DNA from: CAYWKS01 sp964458935 | GTDB taxonomy: Bacteria > Planctomycetota > Phycisphaerae > Phycisphaerales > Zrk34 | DNA length: 64,000 bases | Assembly: GCA_964458935.1 (NCBI GenBank) | Contig: CAYWKS010000015.1 | Coordinates: 1 to 64,000, forward strand | Direction of reading: 5' to 3' | Shown: piece by piece, positions 1 through 10,600 of the stretch | How the letters are laid out: every line of letters begins with the position of its first letter | How positions within the stretch are numbered: the stretch's first letter is position 1 | Notes under the pieces: generated by a model | Databases searched by the model: none | Told to the model about the DNA's origin: nothing | Seen by the model: the letters and a program-made list of their open reading frames with translations, nothing else | Made by a program: the position numbers and the translations under genes

Positions 1-707
<707 letters not shown>

Positions 708-778
708 CAGACAACCACAGGCCCCGCGACATGGCCGCGGGCGCGAACCCCACGCGAATCAACAAGGTGACGAACAAC

Positions 779-1561
779 ATGGCTCAACCACTGCTCGAGA
801 TCAAGAACCTGCATGTCTCCGTGGAGGACACGGAGATCCTCCGCGGCTTCGACCTGGTGATGAACGAGGGCGAGGTCCACTCCATCATGGGCCCCAACGG
901 CTCGGGCAAGTCGACCCTCGCCCAGGTCCTCGCCGGCAAGGAGGACTACGAGATCACCGACGGGTCGATCCACTACAAGGGCAAGGACCTGCTGGAGCTG
1001 GACCCGAACGAGCGGGCCAACGAAGGCCTGTTCCTCGCCTTCCAGTACCCGGTGGAGATCCCCGGCGTCTCGTCGATGCAGTTCCTCAAGGCCGCGGTCA
1101 ACGCCAAGCGCGAGTATCACGGGCTGGAGGAGCTCGACGCGCCGGCGCTGCTCAAGCAGTTCCGCGAGAAGGCCGCGATGGTCAATGTCGACATGGAGAT
1201 GGTGAAGCGCAACGTCAACGAGGGATTCAGCGGCGGCGAGAAGAAACGATTCGAGATCTTCCAGATGGCGGTGCTCGACGCGGAGCTGGCGATCCTCGAC
1301 GAGACCGACTCGGGGCTGGACATCGACGCCCTGCGGATCGTCAGCGAAGGCGTGAACAACATGCGCGACGGCAAGCGGGCTTTCCTGCTGATCACGCACT
1401 ACCAGCGGCTGCTCAACTACGTGAAGCCCGACGTGGTGCACGTGCTCGTCGACGGGAAGATCGTGAAGACCGGCGGCATCGAGGTCGCCGAGGAACTGGA
1501 GTCCAAGGGCTACACCGATTGGGCGAAGGCCGAGGGCGCACAAGCCGCCGTCGCCGGTTGA
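779..1561 (+). CDS. sufC: SufC, ABC-type ATPase of the SUF system
   Basis: A 260-residue ATPase that drives Fe-S cluster assembly on SufB/SufD. Walker A GPNGSGKST lies near residues 38-46; the signature FSGGEKKR and the SufC-style Walker B LAILDETDSGLDIDAL follow. Length matches the family (about 250). The ATG at 779 gives the usual N-terminus (MAQPLLEIKNLHV); an open frame continues upstream to 164 but that part overlaps sufB and has no family resemblance. It lies between sufB and sufD on the same strand, so co-transcription is likely. Confidence 0.97.
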   Translation: MAQPLLEIKNLHVSVEDTEILRGFDLVMNEGEVHSIMGPNGSGKSTLAQVLAGKEDYEITDGSIHYKGKDLLELDPNERANEGLFLAFQYPVEIPGVSSMQFLKAAVNAKREYHGLEELDAPALLKQFREKAAMVNVDMEMVKRNVNEGFSGGEKKRFEIFQMAVLDAELAILDETDSGLDIDALRIVSEGVNNMRDGKRAFLLITHYQRLLNYVKPDVVHVLVDGKIVKTGGIEVAEELESKGYTDWAKAEGAQAAVAG

Positions 1562-1596
1562 GCGAGTCGGATCGAACAAAGGAACTTCAACGGACC

Positions 1597-3003
1597 ATGA
1601 CACAGACGACCACACACCAGCCGCCGCGTGAGGCGACCGGCGAGCCGGCCGGCCCGCCCCGGTCCACGCCGCCCCAGGGCTACGAACCGCTGTTCGACCG
1701 GGTGCGCCAGCGCGCCGCCGATGCCGGCACCGACCGCCTCAACGACCGCCGCGCCGCCGCGTTCGACGACTTCCTCGCGCTGGGCATCCCCACGCTCAAG
1801 CACGAGGATTTCAAGTACACCAACCTCAAGCGGCTGGTCGAGGCCCCACCCCTGGCCCAGCCGAACACCAACGTCAGCCGGGGCGATATCGAGGCGTTCC
1901 TCATCCCCGACCTCGATGCGCACCTGATCGTGTTCGTGGACGGCCATTACCGTGACGACCTGTCCGACGTTCAGGCCGACGCGGTCGGCACGCTCAGCCG
2001 CACGCTGCAGACCGGTATCGCCGGCGTGATCGATAAACTCGGCGAACAGGTCGACACCGCCACCGATGCGTTCTCGGCGTTGAACACCGCCATGGTTGAA
2101 GACGGGGTAATCGTCTACGTGAAGGCCGGCGAGGCGCTGCACAAGCCGCTGCACGTGTTGTCCGTCGCGACCGGCGCCGAAGTCATGACCCACCCGCGGA
2201 ACCTGATCGTCGCCGAGCGCGGAGCGCGGGCGACCGTGATCGAGCAGTACGTCGCCCTGGCCGACGGCGCCTATTTCACCAACGCGCTCACCGAGGTCTA
2301 CGCCGACGACGAGGCGGTCGTGCACCACTACATGCTCGAGCGTGAGAGCGAGCGGGCGACCAACATCTCCACGCTCCACACGCACCAGGGCGAGCACTCG
2401 GACGTGCATTCGCACACGGTGCTGCTCGGCGGGTCGCTGGTCCGCAACAACATCCGCCCCACGCTCGCCGGCCCCGAGTGCCACTGCCTGATCAACGGCC
2501 TGTTCGTCGGGCACAACGACCAGCACCTGGACAACGCGATGCGGGTCCACCACCGCGCCCCCAACTGTCGCTCTCGGCAGTTCTACAAGGGGATCATGGA
2601 CCACCAGAGCCACGGCGTGTTCACCGGTCGCATCAAGGTCGATCGCGCCGCCCAACAGACCGACGCGATCCAGAGCAATCGCAACATGCTCCTGACCGAC
2701 ACGGCGCGGATGAACGCCCGACCTCAACTGGAGATCTATGCCGACGACGTCCGGTGCACGCACGGCGCGACGACCGGGCAGGTCGACCCCGAGGCGGTCT
2801 TCTACTTCCGCGCCCGCGGGCTGCCCGAGGACGTGGCGCGGGCCATGTTGATCTACGCCTTCGCCGCCGAGGGCTTCGACCGCATGCAGCTCGTGCCCGT
2901 GCGGCAACTGCTCGCCGAGCAGATGATCGCGAAGCTGCCGATGGCGAACAAGCTGTCGGCCGAGTTCAGCCGCGAGATCAAGGAACGCCTGTATCGAGTC
3001 TGA
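1597..3003 (+). CDS. sufD: SufD, Fe-S cluster assembly subunit
   Basis: A 468-residue SufD-type protein, partner of SufB in the SufBC2D complex. The beta-helix core and a C-terminal segment related to SufB (CTHGATTGQVDPEAVFYFRARG, then a MLIYAFAAEGF helix) are recognisable. The ATG at 1597 is preceded by AAAGGAAC about ten bases upstream; an in-frame start at 1519 would lie inside sufC and is rejected. The next gene begins one base after the stop, indicating tight operon packing. Confidence 0.95.
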   Translation: MTQTTTHQPPREATGEPAGPPRSTPPQGYEPLFDRVRQRAADAGTDRLNDRRAAAFDDFLALGIPTLKHEDFKYTNLKRLVEAPPLAQPNTNVSRGDIEAFLIPDLDAHLIVFVDGHYRDDLSDVQADAVGTLSRTLQTGIAGVIDKLGEQVDTATDAFSALNTAMVEDGVIVYVKAGEALHKPLHVLSVATGAEVMTHPRNLIVAERGARATVIEQYVALADGAYFTNALTEVYADDEAVVHHYMLERESERATNISTLHTHQGEHSDVHSHTVLLGGSLVRNNIRPTLAGPECHCLINGLFVGHNDQHLDNAMRVHHRAPNCRSRQFYKGIMDHQSHGVFTGRIKVDRAAQQTDAIQSNRNMLLTDTARMNARPQLEIYADDVRCTHGATTGQVDPEAVFYFRARGLPEDVARAMLIYAFAAEGFDRMQLVPVRQLLAEQMIAKLPMANKLSAEFSREIKERLYRV

Positions 3004-3004
3004 C

Positions 3005-4756
3005 ATGACCACCGTGACCGCCCATACCGCTTTCGACGTCCAGGCCGTCCGGGCCGACTTCCCCATCCTGCAACAGCGGGTGGACGGTCGGCCGCTGGTG
3101 TACCTCGACAACGCGGCGACCAGCCAGAAGCCGCGACAGGTCATCGAGGCGCTCGACGACTACTACCGCCGGTACAACGCCAACGTGCACCGGGGGGCGC
3201 ATCACCTGAGCGTGCTCGCGACCGAGGCGTACGAGAAGGCGCGGCAGACCGTCGCACGGTTCCTCCACCTCAACGACGACTACACCGTGGTCTTCACCCG
3301 CGGGGCAACCGAGGCGATCAACCTGGTCGCCGCCAGCTACGGCGGGATGGCCCTGCGGGCCGGCGACAACGTGGTCATCACGGCCATGGAGCACCATTCC
3401 AACATCGTGCCGTGGCAGATCGCCTGCGAACGGGCCGGCGCCGAGATTCGCGTCATCCCCGTGAGCGATGACGGCGAGCTGGAGCTCGCGAAGCTCGACG
3501 AGTTGATCGACGACCGGACCCGGATCGTTGCCGCGGTGCAGATCAGCAACTCGCTGGGGACGATCAACCCGGTGCGGCGCCTGGTCGAAGCGGCGCACGC
3601 CGCCGGTGCCGTGGCGCTGATCGACGGGTCGCAGGCCGTGCCCCATACGCCGGTGCATGTGCCCGGCCTGGGCGCGGACTTCTATGCGTTCAGCGGGCAC
3701 AAGGCGCTGGGCCCGACGGGCATCGGCGTGCTAGTCGCGCAGATGGAACTGCTGCGGTCGATGCCCCCGTACCAGGGCGGCGGCGAGATGATCGAATCCG
3801 TGAGCTTCCAGCGAACGGTCTACGCCGAACCCCCCGCGCGCTTTGAAGCCGGCACCCCGCACATCGCCGGCGCGATCGGGCTCGCCGCGGCGCTGGATTA
3901 CATCGCCGGTCTCGACCGCGTTGCCATGGAAGAGCATGAGATGCGGCTGCTCGCCCGCGGCGCCGAGCGGCTCGCGGCGATCCCCGGGTTGCGGATCATC
4001 GGCAACGCCGAACACAAGACATCTGTCCTTTCGTTCGTTGTGGACGGGATCGGGGCGTACGACCTGGGCAACCTCCTGAACGCGCGGGGCATCGCGGTGC
4101 GGACCGGCCACCACTGCACGCAGCCCTTGATGGAGCGGTTCGGCGTCTCGGCGACCTGCCGCGCGTCGATGGCGTTCTACAACACGCTCGACGAGGTCAA
4201 TGCCTTCGCCGACGCGCTGCACGAGGTCGTCACGTCATATGCACGGGTCGCGCCGGAGACCGAGGCGGCGTCCGATGAGGCTGACGCCGCGCTTCCCGCC
4301 GCCGCGGCCGCGTCGCCCGAGGCCGCCGCCGCCCAGATCGCCCAGGACTTCGAGTTCATCGACGATTGGGATCAGCGTTACGAATACCTGTTCGACATGG
4401 GCCGCAAGATCCCCGTCATGCCCGACGCGTGGAAGACCGAGGACAGCTTCGTCCGCGGCTGCCAGAGCCGGGTGTGGCTGGTGCTGCGGCGTGATCCGGA
4501 CGACCGGCGGCGCGTGCGGTTCATCGCCGACTGCCGACCGCCCGAGTCGTCGCAACCGGACTCGGAGCTGGTCCAGGGCCTGATCGCGCTGCTGCAGCGG
4601 CTGTTCAGCGGGCACAGCGCCGACGACGTGCTCGCGTTCGACATCGATGGGTTCTTCCGCTCGCTCGGGCTCGAAGAGCACCTGACCATGGGCCGGCGAA
4701 ACGGCTTGCACGCCATGGTCCAACGGATCCGCACCCTCGCCGCGGAGGGCGACTAA
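3005..4756 (+). CDS. sufS: Fused cysteine desulfurase SufS and sulfur acceptor SufE
   Basis: A 583-residue fusion. Residues 1 to about 412 are a group II cysteine desulfurase: the PLP lysine is K233 (SGHKALGPTGIG) and the catalytic cysteine is C371 in RTGHHCTQPLM. An Ala/Glu-rich linker (about 415-445) leads to a SufE domain (about 446-583) with acceptor cysteine C486 in VRGCQSRVW. SufS takes sulfur from L-cysteine and passes it as persulfide to SufE; fusion makes the transfer intramolecular. The gene starts one base after sufD and ends three bases before the SufT-like gene. Confidence 0.95.
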   Translation: MTTVTAHTAFDVQAVRADFPILQQRVDGRPLVYLDNAATSQKPRQVIEALDDYYRRYNANVHRGAHHLSVLATEAYEKARQTVARFLHLNDDYTVVFTRGATEAINLVAASYGGMALRAGDNVVITAMEHHSNIVPWQIACERAGAEIRVIPVSDDGELELAKLDELIDDRTRIVAAVQISNSLGTINPVRRLVEAAHAAGAVALIDGSQAVPHTPVHVPGLGADFYAFSGHKALGPTGIGVLVAQMELLRSMPPYQGGGEMIESVSFQRTVYAEPPARFEAGTPHIAGAIGLAAALDYIAGLDRVAMEEHEMRLLARGAERLAAIPGLRIIGNAEHKTSVLSFVVDGIGAYDLGNLLNARGIAVRTGHHCTQPLMERFGVSATCRASMAFYNTLDEVNAFADALHEVVTSYARVAPETEAASDEADAALPAAAAASPEAAAAQIAQDFEFIDDWDQRYEYLFDMGRKIPVMPDAWKTEDSFVRGCQSRVWLVLRRDPDDRRRVRFIADCRPPESSQPDSELVQGLIALLQRLFSGHSADDVLAFDIDGFFRSLGLEEHLTMGRRNGLHAMVQRIRTLAAEGD

Positions 4757-4759
4757 GTC

Positions 4760-5194
4760 ATGCAGTTACCCCAGTCCTCCAACTCCGAGCCTCAGCCGTC
4801 GCCGGGCTTCGGCCCGTACGGGCCCTACGGCTTCGACGCCGATCAGCCCCCCCGGCCGAAGTTCGAGCCCGCGCCGGATGACGCCCCTCTCGAGGAGCAG
4901 GTCGTGCACATGCTCAAGCAGGTGTACGACCCGGAAATCCCGGTGAGCATCTACGAGCTGGGGCTGATCTACGACGTGTCGATCACGGACGGCGAGACGG
5001 GCCGCCGCGTGTTCATCGAGATGACGCTGACCACGCCCAACTGCCCCGAGGCCCAGTCGCTGCCGCAGATCGTCCAGGCCAGCGTCGAGTCGCTCGATGC
5101 GGTCGAGGGCTGCGAAGTGGCGATCGTCTGGAGCCCGCCGTGGAACAAGGACATGATGAGCGAGGAGGCGAAGCTCATCCTGGGCCTGATGTGA
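4760..5194 (+). CDS. sufT: SufT/MIP18-type Fe-S assembly factor (PF01883, formerly DUF59)
   Basis: A 144-residue protein. A Pro-rich N-terminal tail (about residues 1-40) precedes the compact MIP18/SufT domain with its hallmark VYDPEIPVSIYELGLIYD and the cysteine region TTPNCPEAQSLPQ. Proteins of this family help mature iron-sulfur proteins. Position at the 3' end of sufBCD-SE, three bases after sufSE, supports that role. The gene symbol follows common usage for suf-linked members; the long N-terminal tail is unusual. The last visible gene of the suf run. Confidence 0.88.
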   Translation: MQLPQSSNSEPQPSPGFGPYGPYGFDADQPPRPKFEPAPDDAPLEEQVVHMLKQVYDPEIPVSIYELGLIYDVSITDGETGRRVFIEMTLTTPNCPEAQSLPQIVQASVESLDAVEGCEVAIVWSPPWNKDMMSEEAKLILGLM

Positions 5195-5297
5195 GGGGCA
5201 AGGACCGACAATCCATCGACCCGGCGTTCGCCCGCCGGCAATATCACGCCTAATATACTTGGATCAGCCAATTCCCAGCCCGAAGTTTCCCAGTCTT

Positions 5298-5552
5298 ATG
5301 AGCGACCTCTACATCGTCACGATCGACTTGCACCGGTTGCGTGAGAACCTGTCCAAGGGCGTGGGCTGGAAGCCCGCGACGAAGGTATCTCACGACAAGC
5401 TCATCGCGCACCTCGAGGAGTTGGGTTTCGCCCAGAACCCCGACGGCGAGACGTTCACCGCCCGCAAGATGGACGTGGACGTGCTCCGCCCGGACGAGAT
5501 GATCCACGCCGAGCCCGCGCCCAAACGCCACCCCGTCAAGCCGCCGGCGTGA
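5298..5552 (+). CDS. Small hypothetical protein (84 aa)
   Basis: I do not recognise this family. The ATG at 5298 (MSDLYIVTIDLHRL) gives an 84-residue, mostly charged protein with alternating beta/helix character and no signal peptide or membrane segment; an in-frame TTG at 5259 would add 13 residues without support. It follows the suf operon by about 100 bases, so it may have its own promoter, and runs convergently into phoU with 34 bases between the stops. Codon use resembles neighbouring genes, which favours a real gene. Confidence 0.7.
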   Translation: MSDLYIVTIDLHRLRENLSKGVGWKPATKVSHDKLIAHLEELGFAQNPDGETFTARKMDVDVLRPDEMIHAEPAPKRHPVKPPA

Positions 5553-5586
5553 CACGCTGCCCGCGGTCCGCCGGCGTCGGGCCGAT

Positions 5587-6243
5587 TCACCCCCGATGCC
5601 GCGTGATGTCGCCGCGGGCCATGTACAGCACATCCTCGGCGATGTTCACGCAGTGGTCGCCCATCCGCTCCAACTGCCGCGAGATGTTCAGCAGGTGGAT
5701 GTACTGCGGCAACTGGCGCGGGTTCTCGCGGATGGCGCTCTCGATCGCCTCGTACATCTGACGGTGGATCGTGTCGACCTTGTCGTCCATCTCGGTGACC
5801 TCGGCCGCCAGCTTGGGGTCGACGTTGACCAGCGCATCCAGCGAATTCTTGAGCATCGCGCGGACGGCGCGGCCCATCCCCGTCAGGTCGAACGGGATCT
5901 CGCTGGGTTTGGCCATGTCCGCCAGGAACTTCGCCTGCTCGGCGATGTTCGTCGCCAGGTCGGCGATCCGCTCCAGGTCGCTGTTGATCTTCAGCACCGC
6001 CACGACAAAACGCAGGTCGAACGCCACCGGCTGGTGCAGCGCCAGCGTGTGCAGGCACTCCTCCTCGATGTCGATCTCCATCAGGTCGACCTTCTGGTCG
6101 TCGTTGATGACCTGGTCGGCGAGATCGACGTCGCGGTGGTGGACGGCCCGGATCGCGCGCTCCACCGCCTCCTCCGACATCGCGCCCAGTTGAAGGAGAT
6201 GCTTCTTGAGTCGGTCGAACTGTCGCTGCAAGTGAGTGGACAT
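5587..6243 (-). CDS. phoU: PhoU, phosphate signalling regulator
   Basis: A 218-residue PhoU protein: two three-helix bundles with the repeated metal-binding motif E/DxxxD (for example LERIADLATNIAEQ in the first half and LERMGDHCVNIAEDVLYM near the C-terminus). PhoU couples the Pst transporter to the PhoR/PhoB pathway and limits phosphate uptake. The ATG at 6243 (MSTHLQRQFDRLKK) is the family-typical start. It is the last gene of a minus-strand pst operon, 69 bases after the small lipoprotein gene. Confidence 0.95.
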   Translation of the reverse strand: MSTHLQRQFDRLKKHLLQLGAMSEEAVERAIRAVHHRDVDLADQVINDDQKVDLMEIDIEEECLHTLALHQPVAFDLRFVVAVLKINSDLERIADLATNIAEQAKFLADMAKPSEIPFDLTGMGRAVRAMLKNSLDALVNVDPKLAAEVTEMDDKVDTIHRQMYEAIESAIRENPRQLPQYIHLLNISRQLERMGDHCVNIAEDVLYMARGDITRHRG

Positions 6244-6312
6244 CCTTCGCCCCATCGGGCGGATCGGCCCATCGGGTTGAATGATAACGGCCACGCCGAC
6301 CGGGCACACCGC

Positions 6313-6651
6313 CTACTCGGCGGTGGCCTCGAGGTACATCTGCACCGTCTGCGCGTCCGGCGCCTTGATCGTCATGCCGTCCGGGCCGGCCCCGACGAAC
6401 GTCGAGTGCTTGTCCGGCAGGTGCTCGGGGAACGCATCGCCTTCAAAAACCCACAGCCGGTTGTCGATCACCTTGACGGTGAAGCCCGGCCGGTCGTATG
6501 CCGATGCCGCGTCGTTGCCGTCGACGTTCTGGCCCGCGTTCTGAGCCCGGGGCGGGTCCAGGTCCATGGCCCGGTCGTTGGGAGCGCTGTCACAGCCACC
6601 CGCCAGGGCGGCGATCGCTGTCAGCGCGGCGAACGCAATGTGCAGTCTCAT
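6313..6651 (-). CDS. Small putative lipoprotein in the pst operon
   Basis: A 112-residue protein with a short positively charged N-terminus, a hydrophobic stretch and a lipobox (LAGGC, cysteine about residue 20), so it is probably a lipid-anchored envelope protein. The mature part is acidic, with a compact C-terminal stretch (VKVIDNRLWVFEG...). I know no named family for it. It sits 15 bases after pstB and 69 bases before phoU, inside the phosphate operon, which suggests a role linked to phosphate uptake or sensing; that is inference from position only. Confidence 0.75.
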   Translation of the reverse strand: MRLHIAFAALTAIAALAGGCDSAPNDRAMDLDPPRAQNAGQNVDGNDAASAYDRPGFTVKVIDNRLWVFEGDAFPEHLPDKHSTFVGAGPDGMTIKAPDAQTVQMYLEATAE

Positions 6652-6666
6652 GTGGCTTCTCCTTGG

Positions 6667-7596
6667 TCAACCGAAGCGGCCGGTGATGTAGTCTTCGGTT
6701 TCCTTCAGGTGCGGGTTCGTGAACACGTCGATCGTCGGGCCGTACTCGATGATCCGCCCGAGGAACATGAAAGCGGTGTAGTCGCTGGCGCGGGAGGCCT
6801 GCTGCATGTTGTGCGTGACGATGAGGATCGAGTAGTCGCCCTTGAGTTCCTGGATGAGGTCTTCGATCTTGCCGGTGGCGATCGGATCGAGAGCGGAGCA
6901 GGGCTCGTCCATGAGCAGGACCTCGGGCTCGGCGGCGATGGAGCGGGCGATGCACAGGCGCTGCTGCTGACCGCCGGAAAGCCCCAGCGCGTTCTCGTGC
7001 AGCCGGTCGCGGACCTCGTCCCAGAGCGCCGCGCCGCGGAGCGACCTTTCGCAGACCTCCTCGAGCACGCTCTTGCTGCGCTCCCCGTCGATCCGCAGCG
7101 GGTACACGACGTTCTCGTAGATGCTCATGGGGAAGGGGTTGGACTTCTGGAAGACCATGCCCATCCGCTTGCGGAGCTCGATGACGTCGACGCCGGGGTC
7201 GTAGATGCTGTCGCTGTTGAGGCGCATGTCGCCCTCGATGCGAACGATGTCGATCAGGTCGTTCAGCCGATTGACCGATCGGAGGAGCGTGCTCTTGCCG
7301 CAGCCGGACGGCCCGATGAGCGCGGTGACCTTGCCGCGGGGCACGTTGATGGTGTTGTGGAACAGCGCCTGCTTGTCACCGTACCAGAGGTTGAAGTTGT
7401 CGATCTCGAGGACGATGTCCTCAGACTCGACGGCGTTGTGGGTCTCGGTGACGACGCGTTCACCGCGGACGATGGCTTCGAGCCGCCCGCCGTGCGGCTG
7501 GCGGGTGAACCCGGGCGCGTCTTGGGCGTTCGCGCCCGGCTCATCCACGCCGCTCTGCGGCGCCGCGGGGTCCTGGGTGGTATCGGGGTCGGCCAT
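6667..7596 (-). CDS. pstB: PstB, phosphate ABC transporter ATPase
   Basis: A 309-residue ATPase that powers high-affinity phosphate import. Walker A GPSGCGKST, signature LSGGQQQRLCIAR, Walker B VLLMDEPCSALDP and the PstB C-terminal IIEYGPTIDVFTNP are present. About 60 extra residues, rich in Pro, Ala and Asp, precede the ABC domain; PstB is normally about 260. The ATG at 7596 (MADPDTTQ) lies 23 bases after the pstA stop; in-frame sequence further upstream overlaps pstA and is not protein-like. Acts with PstA/PstC at the inner membrane. Confidence 0.96.
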   Translation of the reverse strand: MADPDTTQDPAAPQSGVDEPGANAQDAPGFTRQPHGGRLEAIVRGERVVTETHNAVESEDIVLEIDNFNLWYGDKQALFHNTINVPRGKVTALIGPSGCGKSTLLRSVNRLNDLIDIVRIEGDMRLNSDSIYDPGVDVIELRKRMGMVFQKSNPFPMSIYENVVYPLRIDGERSKSVLEEVCERSLRGAALWDEVRDRLHENALGLSGGQQQRLCIARSIAAEPEVLLMDEPCSALDPIATGKIEDLIQELKGDYSILIVTHNMQQASRASDYTAFMFLGRIIEYGPTIDVFTNPHLKETEDYITGRFG

Positions 7597-7619
7597 ATCA
7601 GGTCTCCTCGTGAAGCAGC

Positions 7620-10600
7620 TTAGAACGCCGAGGCGACGAACTTCTGCCGCAGGCGGGTCCGCAGCCAGATCGCCGACAGGTTCAACACCGCCACGATCGC
7701 GATCAGCAGCAGCGTGGTGGTGAAGACCATGGGTTTGGCCGCCTCGGAGTTCTGGCTCTGGAAGCCCAGGTCGTAAATGTGGAAGCCCAGGTGCATGAAC
7801 GAGCGGTTGATCCCGAACGCCTCGCCGGGGTCGGCGCTGATCGGCAACTCGGGCGCGAGCTTCACCGCGCCGACGAGCATGAGCGGGGCGACCTCGCCGG
7901 CCCCGCGGGCCATCGCGAGGATCATGCCGGTCATGATGCCCGGCATCGCGCGGGGCAGGACGATCCGCTTGATCGTCTGCCACTTGCTCGCGCCGCAGGC
8001 GTACGACCCCTCGCGCATCGAGTTCGGCACCGCCGCCAACGCCTCCTCCGTCGCCACGATCACCACCGGCAACGTCAGCAGCGCCAGCGTCAGCGACGCC
8101 CACACCAGGGCGCCCTTGCCGAAGGTCGGCTGGTTCTCGGCCAGCTTCCGCGCCTCGAAAAACCCGTCGAAGAAAGGCGTCACCGCCACGAGCAGGATCA
8201 ATGCGATCGACGCGACCAGCCACAGCCCCCCGGCGGCGTATCGCAGGGCAAACTGCGTGCGGGACCGTGGCTTGCCCGGCCGCGAGAGCGATAGAAAGAA
8301 CAGCAACGCCCCGAGCAGCGCCGCGCCCGCCAAGACGCCCAGGTACCCAAACCATCGGCCGGCGGGCAGCTCGTAGACCGGGCCCGCGTCCACGAAGTCG
8401 CCGACCACGTAGCAGAAGAAGCCCAGCCCGAACACGCCGAACACGATCGACGGCACGCCCGCGAGGTTGTTGATCGCGATCCGCACGGCCGAGACGATGA
8501 TCCCGCCCCTGGCGTACTCGCGGAGATACAGCGCCGCCATCACGCCGAACGGTACCACCGCAAACGCCATGATGATCGTCATCAGCACCGTGCCGATGAT
8601 GGCGGGGAAGATGCCGCCTTCGCTGTTGGCCTGGCGCGGCTCGTCGGTGAGGAACTCGCCCCAACGCGAGAGGTAGATGTCCATCTGGTCGCCGAGCGAC
8701 TCGGTCACCTGGTTGGCCGGGAAGATGCGGACGATCTCGCCGAGCTTGATCGACTGGACCTGGCCCTGCACCGTCTCGACCCGCAGCTCGTAGCGGTCGT
8801 TCTCCGCTTCCAGCTCGTTCATCCGACCGGTGATCTCGGTCGTTTCGACGGTCGATTCGCGCGCCACGGCGAGGAAGTGCGCCAGCTCGGCCTGCACGCT
8901 CTGGGGCGCGGCGGCCAGCTCGGCCTTGACCGACTCGATCTGCTGCTGCGCCTCGGCGATCTGCTCGTCGGCCCGGGCGTTCACCGCTTCGGCGGCGGCC
9001 GCGGCCGCCGTCGTCAGCGCATCGTCCGCGCCAAAGGCCTGGCTCACCCAGTCGATCAGCGCGTTGTTGTCGTCCTGTTGCTGCCGGAACGCCTTGACCT
9101 GCGACTCGAGGCTGATCAGGCGATTGGCCGGCTGCACCAGCCGGGTCTGGAAGGTGACGCGCCGGGCATCGCGGACGGGCCAGGCCCCCTCCCAGAACCC
9201 TTCACCCGCCTTGCCATCTTCTTCATGCGAACTCTCGAAGGCGCCCTTGTCGTGAGCCAGCGCAGCGCCGCGCAGCTCCAGCCGCGCATCGCTCAACTGC
9301 GCGTTGATGCTGCCGACAACCTGCTTCTGCAACTGCTCGTGCCGGCGGCGGCGCTCGAGGATGTCCGGGCGCGTCGCCCGCATCTGCTCCCAGGCCGCGG
9401 GCGAACCGGCCCAGACCTTGATCGCTTCGGTGATCGCCGACTGACCGTCCCATTCATCGGCACGGACGGTCTGACCGGTCGCCAGCTTCAGGTCGATCCG
9501 CCGGTTAGGGTCGGCCTCGAACCGGTCGAGGAAAGCCCGGCTGCGGGCGCGACGGACCTCGGCGAGCTCCCGATTGATCCGCTGGTAGGCCTGCATGACC
9601 ACCTGGCGTTGCGAGCCATCCACTCGGCGCATGCCCTGGGTGACCAGCGACTGCAGCGCCGCCAGTCGATCCTCCCGCTCGCCCGGCTCGCGGGGCGTGT
9701 GAGCGACGAACGCCGTGGGGACCCCGAAAAACCGGCCCCAGCTCAACCGCTCGATCACGACAGCCCAATTCGGCTCGGACTCCGAGGCGATCGCGTAGTC
9801 GGGGATCCAGTGGAAGTGCCGCCTCGTCAGATCGAAGTTGCCCGTCCGGAACAGCCGGCGGCGATGCTCGACCTGAATGTGGTCCATGACAAAGGTCGCC
9901 GCCTCGCCCACGCCCGGCTCATCCGATCGCTGCAGGTCCTTCAGGACGTGCAGCACGTCGGTGTTCGGATCGTCGTGGCCGGTGACGGCCTGCCGCACGA
10001 CCGGTCCGGCTTCGCGCATGAGGACCTGCTGCCGCAGGTAGCCGACGCGTTGCTTGGCGCTGCCCAATTCGTCGCCGAAGTGTTCGAGGGCGAGGAAACG
10101 CGGGTCCCGCTGCATCTCGGCCAGCGCGTCGGGCTCGGGGATGCGGCCGCCCAGCTCGGTCTGGCGCAGGTGCATCACATCGCGGATTACCGCCTGCTCG
10201 GCGTCGTGCATTTGCGCTTCGATCTGGTCGAGCGTCTGCATGTTGTGCGCCGCATCGGGCGCCGTCGGGACGGCTCGCAACGCCGCGTCCACGTCGGCGA
10301 GCGCCGCGACCGCGCCGCCGGCGTCGTGGAAGGCGCCGGTCCGCTCGCCGGCTTGCGCCGCGGCGTTGAGCTGGTCGAACGCTTCCCGCGCCGCGTCGAT
10401 GGCGTAGTTCAGGCGGGACGGGTCGTCCAGCGCGTCCAGCGCCGGGGCGACGGCGGGTTCGAGCAGTTGCATCGCCCGGCGGCGCAGCGGTTGCTGGTCC
10501 GCGCCGGTCATCGCCGCGACCGTCGAGGCCTGCAACGGGAACGACTCGGTCCGCGTGATCTCGCCGAGGTAGACGGTGTGGCCCTCGGTCGGCTCCAGCA

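Noticed and set aside
5221..5238. CCGGCG/CGCCGG hairpin after the SufT-like gene as a terminator
   Set aside because: Only six base pairs and no T-run.
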